Source: an uncultured Lachnospiraceae bacterium
GTDB lineage: Bacteria; Bacillota; Clostridia; Lachnospirales; Lachnospiraceae
DNA: 9,470 bases
Reading direction: 5' to 3'
Assembly: GCA_937950565.1 (NCBI GenBank)
Contig: CALFCS010000070.1
Location: 1 to 9,470 of the forward strand
Under the pieces are notes generated by a model. That model was not told the DNA's origin. It saw only the letters and a program-made list of their open reading frames with translations, and did no database searches. Of the stretch, positions 6,414 to 9,470 are shown in pieces. Both the position numbers and the translations under genes were made by a program. Within the stretch, counting starts at the first letter, position 1. Every line of letters begins with the position of its first letter.

Positions 6414-7535
6414 CTATTCTCCCTTCACACTCGCAAGCTCTTGCTCTACTACTTCTCTCCAGTCCTCCAATCCGGCACTGCCTTGATAAGTCCCGCCTAC
6501 AATATTTCCATTTCTATCTACAAAAAATGTTTCCGGAAACCCCTGCATGTTGGCAACCCGTCCATTCAGATTCCCGGAATCCGGAATAAGAACCGGATAG
6601 GAAACTCCAGCACGTTCTTTAAGCTCTTGTGCTTTTTTCACTACATCTTCCATTACTTCCCCGTTTTCATCTACTGTGTCCATGCAGATTCCCACCACCT
6701 GCACACCTTTATCTTTCATTTCTTTATAAAGCTTATCCAGGTCCGGAAGTTCCTTGACACACGGAGAACACCAGGTAGTGAATACATTTACCATCGTCAG
6801 ATCATAATCCTGGAATAATGCTTCCGTATAAGCAGTTCCATCTACATCCTTCGTCTCAAATGTTCCCACAGACGAAACATCAACAGAAAGGTCCGGCTGC
6901 GCAAACGCAGATGTCTGGTCAAACGGTGTAATCTCGGTAAGTGTTACCTGAATCTCTAAGATTTCATCCGTCAGTTCCTTTTTTGCACTAGTGTTAATGC
7001 TTAAATAATATTTGTACTTTCCGTCGCTGCTCTCCCCCAGCTCCTTATGCTCATCGCATCCGGTCAGCTCGTCAAGCTGGTCTGTCACATCACTCCGGAA
7101 CATTCCAAGAGTACCGATTCGTTCCAGGCTCTTCTGCCATTTATCAAACCCGTCTCCCGCTATCTGCACCTGCGCATTCCTCTGTTCCTCCGTCATGACT
7201 CCCCATTTCAAAAATGCATAACGAATCGTAAATCCCTGGTCTACAATATCCTGCTCATCCATCATAGCAACCTCTTTGTTGTCCATCTGCAGCAATAATG
7301 ACTCCGGCAGGGCCGCCTGCATACCCATAAACGGGAACTCATAAAGATCCTGACTGCCCCATCCAGAATCCGAAGCCAGGAAGGTATCCGTATCCTGCAT
7401 GATACTTGTCATTTCTTCTGTATCCTTTGTATCCTTTTTCTCTTCTTTTTCTTTGGAAGCACAGCCTCCCATTAACGTAACCCCCAGGATTCCCGCTGTT
7501 ATGACCGCTATAAATCTCATACTTTTCATTTTCAT
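6414..7535 (-). CDS. TlpA-like thioredoxin-fold lipoprotein
   Basis: The protein has 373 residues, with AAGGAG 9 nt before the ATG. Residues 1-24 are a lipoprotein signal with lipobox LMGGC (C25), followed by a Lys/Glu-rich linker to about 45. Residues 46-205 form a domain I do not recognise, with a lone C160. Residues 220-370 are a redoxin/TlpA thioredoxin fold: VNVFTTWCSPC with active-site C256 and C259, a VVGICMDT strand, and a GFPETFFVD segment carrying the usual cis-proline. It should sit on the outer face of the membrane and reduce or exchange disulfides. It opens the redox operon; the CXXC peptide gene begins 2 bp after its stop and the 4Fe-4S membrane protein follows, a plausible electron supply. 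The resolving-type CxxC is intact. A cytochrome c maturation role is less likely because no heme-handling gene is nearby. The thioredoxin call is firm; the substrate is unknown. Confidence 0.92.
   Translation of the reverse strand: MKMKSMRFIAVITAGILGVTLMGGCASKEKEEKKDTKDTEEMTSIMQDTDTFLASDSGWGSQDLYEFPFMGMQAALPESLLLQMDNKEVAMMDEQDIVDQGFTIRYAFLKWGVMTEEQRNAQVQIAGDGFDKWQKSLERIGTLGMFRSDVTDQLDELTGCDEHKELGESSDGKYKYYLSINTSAKKELTDEILEIQVTLTEITPFDQTSAFAQPDLSVDVSSVGTFETKDVDGTAYTEALFQDYDLTMVNVFTTWCSPCVKELPDLDKLYKEMKDKGVQVVGICMDTVDENGEVMEDVVKKAQELKERAGVSYPVLIPDSGNLNGRVANMQGFPETFFVDRNGNIVGGTYQGSAGLEDWREVVEQELASVKGE
6419..6425 (-). promoter_or_regulatory. Ribosome binding site of the CXXC peptide gene
   Basis: AAGGGAG is read on the minus strand inside the last codons of the lipoprotein gene, 7 nt before the ATG at 6411. 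It supports the small gene as a real translated unit, probably coupled to the lipoprotein gene. Confidence 0.6.
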
Positions 7536-7567
7536 AATATCTGACTCCTTTCATCTTGTTCCCGTTT

Positions 7568-7576
7568 ATTGTATCA
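7568..7576 (-). promoter_or_regulatory. Possible extended -10 promoter of the redox operon
   Basis: Read on the minus strand the sequence is TGATACAAT, an extended -10 form with one mismatch from TATAAT, about 33 bp before the lipoprotein ATG. No good -35 box lies at 16-18 bp. A second -10-like TATAGT lies at 7582-7587 with a weak TTGATT 15 bp upstream. One of the two probably drives the operon. Confidence 0.35.
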
Positions 7577-7606
7577 CCTGCACTATAAAATCTCTGTTAA
7601 GAAATC

Positions 7607-7624
7607 AAAAAATTCGAAATTTTT
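7607..7624. repeat. AT-rich imperfect palindrome in the divergent intergenic region
   Basis: An 18-bp palindrome centred on TTCGAA, with A-rich and T-rich flanks and one mismatched pair (7612/7619), lies midway between the divergent genes. It could be an operator, an UP-like element for either promoter, or low-complexity AT sequence. Confidence 0.35.
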
Positions 7625-7626
7625 TC

Positions 7627-7649
7627 TTTACACAGATTTTATACCAGAT
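7627..7649 (+). promoter_or_regulatory. Imperfect direct repeat, candidate response-regulator site
   Basis: TTTACACAGAT (7627-7637) is followed directly by TTTATACCAGAT (7638-7649), giving a repeat period of about 11 bp. OmpR/PhoB-family regulators usually bind tandem half-sites spaced 10-11 bp, and this one lies 57 bp before the response regulator start. A -10-like TATACT is at 7657-7662, just downstream, with no clear -35. The match is short and could be chance in AT-rich DNA. Confidence 0.35.
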
Positions 7650-7705
7650 ATGTTAGTATACTATTAATATACAAAATACGATAGAATCAACAAGGAGGAC
7701 ACTTT

Positions 7706-8386
7706 ATGCACATTTTAATAATAGAAGACGAAACTGCCCTGTGCCGCTCTATTGCAGATGGATTACGTATCGATGGCTATGAGACCGATATGTGCTTTGA
7801 CGGAATGGAAGCACTGGAATTATGCATGACCGAAACTTATGACCTGATTCTTCTGGACTTAAGTCTGCCTGGTATGGATGGTCTGGAAATCCTGCAAAAA
7901 TTCCGGGCTGAAAACACCTCTACCCCGGTTCTGATACTCTCCGCCAGAGGACAGATCCAGGACAAGGTAGAAGGGCTTGATCTGGGAGCAAATGATTATC
8001 TTACGAAGCCATTTCATTTTGAAGAACTGGAGGCCCGTATCCGAAGCCTGACCCGCCGCAGCTTCATTCAGCGGGATGTCTGCCTGACCTGCGGCGCAAT
8101 TTCCTTTGATACAAAATCCAGAGAAACCTTTATAAACGGCCGTCCACTAACACTGACCAGAAAGGAAACCAGCCTTCTGGAATACTTTCTCCTTCATCCG
8201 GGCCGCATCATAAGCCCGGAAGAAATGATTGAGCACATCTGGGACGGAAGTGTAAACAACTTTAGCAACTCTGTCCGGGTACACATTTCCTCCCTCAGAA
8301 AGAAGCTCCGCACTGCACTCGGGTATGATCCGATACATAACCGGATCGGACAAGGTTATCTATTATCCGAGGAGGAACTCTTATGA
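7706..8386 (+). CDS. OmpR/PhoB-family response regulator
   Basis: The protein has 226 residues; AAGGAGG lies 7 nt before the ATG. The receiver domain (1-115) has acidic pocket E7/D8, phospho-acceptor D51 (LILLDLSLPG), switch residue S79 and K101 (TKPF). A winged-helix DNA-binding domain fills about 125-223, with a VRVHISSLRKKLR recognition-helix region and a GQGYLL wing. All key receiver residues are present, so normal phospho-activation is expected. It is co-translated with the histidine kinase (ATGA overlap) and diverges from the redox operon across a 170-bp gap with a candidate tandem binding site. That makes the redox operon its first candidate target, together with its own promoter. The class is certain; the signal and regulon are not. 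Confidence 0.96.
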   Translation: MHILIIEDETALCRSIADGLRIDGYETDMCFDGMEALELCMTETYDLILLDLSLPGMDGLEILQKFRAENTSTPVLILSARGQIQDKVEGLDLGANDYLTKPFHFEELEARIRSLTRRSFIQRDVCLTCGAISFDTKSRETFINGRPLTLTRKETSLLEYFLLHPGRIISPEEMIEHIWDGSVNNFSNSVRVHISSLRKKLRTALGYDPIHNRIGQGYLLSEEELL

Positions 8387-9470
8387 AAAAATTATCCATG
8401 CAATGGAGACTTACACTGACCGTTGCTGCGCTTGTAACTGTCACCTGTATCGTGTTGAATATTCTGATCAGCCATTCCGTACTGAACGGAATCGACACTC
8501 TGGAAGCTTACACCATCCAGATTGACCCGTCAGACAGTGGCATGTCAAGCGTTCAGATCGACCCAAAGCTAATCATTCCGGAGCTTACCGAACAAATACA
8601 AAAGACAAGAACTGATTTTTATCTGCAGAGTATTCTTTCTACCACACTAATTATCCTGGTCAGCAGCTTTATTACTTATTTTCTGGCAGGACGCACACTG
8701 GCTCCGCTACGAAACCTAAGTGAGCAGATAACAAAAGTACAGGCCCGGAATCTGTCTGTTCCACTAGAGGTTCCGGAAAGTGGAGATGAAGTTGCCAGAC
8801 TGACCAGCTCCTTCAATGAAATGCTAAAGCGGCTGGACGAATCCTTCACTGTCCAGAAACAGTTTGCCGCCAATGCCGCCCATGAGCTTCGCACTCCGCT
8901 TGCTGTCATTCAGACAAACCTGGAGGTTTCCATGAAAAAAGGTTTTCAGGATGTGCAGGAATGTATGGTTATCCTTTCTATGATTCAGGAACAGGCAAAC
9001 CGGCTATCACATCTGGTAGAAGTGCTTCTTGATATGACAAGCCTGCAGACGATCCAGAGAACAGAGCGCATCTCTCTTTTTGCACTGACCGAAGAGGTAC
9101 TCTGTGACCTGGAGCCAATTGCCTCCAAAAATAATATAACCCTCCTCCAGCAGGATGGGGACTGTGCCGTCACAGGCAGCTATATTCTTCTTTACCGTGT
9201 TGTCTATAATCTTGTTGAAAATGCAGTCAAATACAACCGTCCTTCCGGTACGGTAACAGTCTCTGTCTGCCATAAAGACAACACAGCCATACTGACCGTC
9301 AGAGATACCGGTATTGGCATTGCAGAAGAAAATCAAGAAAAAATATTTGATGCCTTCTACCGTGTAGACAAATCCAGAAGCCGCGCCATGGGAGGGGCCG
9401 GTCTCGGACTGGCTCTTGTGCGGGCGATTCTGGAACAACACGGCGGAAACGTCCATGTCGAAGAAAGCAC
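8383..9470 (+). CDS. Sensor histidine kinase, 3' end beyond window
   Basis: An open frame of 362 codons runs off the right edge; the ATG overlaps the regulator stop in ATGA, with GAGGAGG just upstream. TM1 is about 10-31 and TM2 about 83-103, enclosing a short extracytoplasmic loop of about 50 residues with no recognisable sensor fold. A HAMP linker follows (about 104-155). The dimerisation domain carries phospho-acceptor H167 in AAHELRTPLA. The ATPase domain has the N box (N280 in NLVENAVKYN), G1 (DTGIGI at 309), the F box (FDAFYRVDKSRS) and G2 (GAGLGLALV). Only the last C-terminal residues are missing. The small loop suggests the signal is read in or near the membrane, or through a partner; a redox cue would fit the neighbouring operon but is inference. 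Confidence 0.95.
   Translation, partial: MKKLSMQWRLTLTVAALVTVTCIVLNILISHSVLNGIDTLEAYTIQIDPSDSGMSSVQIDPKLIIPELTEQIQKTRTDFYLQSILSTTLIILVSSFITYFLAGRTLAPLRNLSEQITKVQARNLSVPLEVPESGDEVARLTSSFNEMLKRLDESFTVQKQFAANAAHELRTPLAVIQTNLEVSMKKGFQDVQECMVILSMIQEQANRLSHLVEVLLDMTSLQTIQRTERISLFALTEEVLCDLEPIASKNNITLLQQDGDCAVTGSYILLYRVVYNLVENAVKYNRPSGTVTVSVCHKDNTAILTVRDTGIGIAEENQEKIFDAFYRVDKSRSRAMGGAGLGLALVRAILEQHGGNVHVEES

Noticed and set aside
7339..7554. Minus-strand open frame starting just upstream of the lipoprotein gene
   Set aside because: It is out of frame with the lipoprotein signal sequence; the AAGGAG site and lipobox support the frame starting at 7535.
7607..7624. Palindrome read as a bidirectional terminator
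   Set aside because: Both flanking genes are transcribed away from this point, so no transcript is expected to end here, and the stem is almost all A-T.
9007..9456. Minus-strand open frame of 149 codons
   Set aside because: It lies fully inside the histidine kinase ATPase domain, whose motifs are all intact on the plus strand.
1..9470. Mobile element, CRISPR array or tRNA
   Set aside because: No transposase or integrase frame, no regularly spaced short repeats and no cloverleaf-like sequence was seen. The only sizeable repeat is the duplicated glycosidase cassette.

Overview
The window looks like a chromosomal segment of a gut-type Gram-positive anaerobe, most likely Lachnospiraceae (Bacillota, Clostridia). 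Grounds for this are strong GGAGG ribosome binding sites, moderate GC content, secreted multi-domain glycosidases with atrophied Ig-like, FIVAR and SLH modules, and a small CXXC peptide of the CD1871A type beside a TlpA-like lipoprotein and a polyferredoxin membrane protein. The assignment rests on protein recognition by eye, not on a search.

Layout. (1) Positions 1-5279, minus strand: two tandem secreted family-43 glycoside hydrolase (GH43) genes, 14 bp apart and read from 5279 down to the left edge. The first-transcribed one (2175-5279) is complete and carries three C-terminal SLH repeats. The second (1-2160) is cut by the window edge just as a second LamG-like domain begins. Their signal peptides and first LamG domains are about 87% identical by hand alignment without gaps, while the rest has diverged strongly. 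(2) Positions 5280-5393: a short gap with a good promoter for the glycosidase operon and a leader hairpin. (3) Positions 5394-7535, minus strand: a compact three-gene redox operon made of a TlpA-like thioredoxin lipoprotein, a 49-residue CXXC membrane peptide and a polytopic 4Fe-4S protein. The peptide gene starts 2 bp after the lipoprotein stop and overlaps the apparent TTG start of the 4Fe-4S gene. (4) Positions 7536-7705: a divergent intergenic region with promoter-like and repeat elements. (5) Positions 7706-9470, plus strand: an OmpR-type response regulator and its histidine kinase, overlapping by ATGA; the kinase is cut by the right edge.

How the parts may work together. The two-component system diverges from the redox operon across 170 bp, so the operon is its most obvious candidate target. 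The redox operon could move electrons from cytoplasmic carriers through the membrane FeS protein, and possibly the CXXC peptide, to the surface thioredoxin lipoprotein. The glycosidases would degrade furanosyl-containing glycans at the cell surface, one of them held to the wall by SLH repeats. No mechanistic link between the glycosidase pair and the redox module is visible.

No tRNA, rRNA, CRISPR array, transposase or integrase was seen, and there is no gene-free stretch longer than 170 bp.
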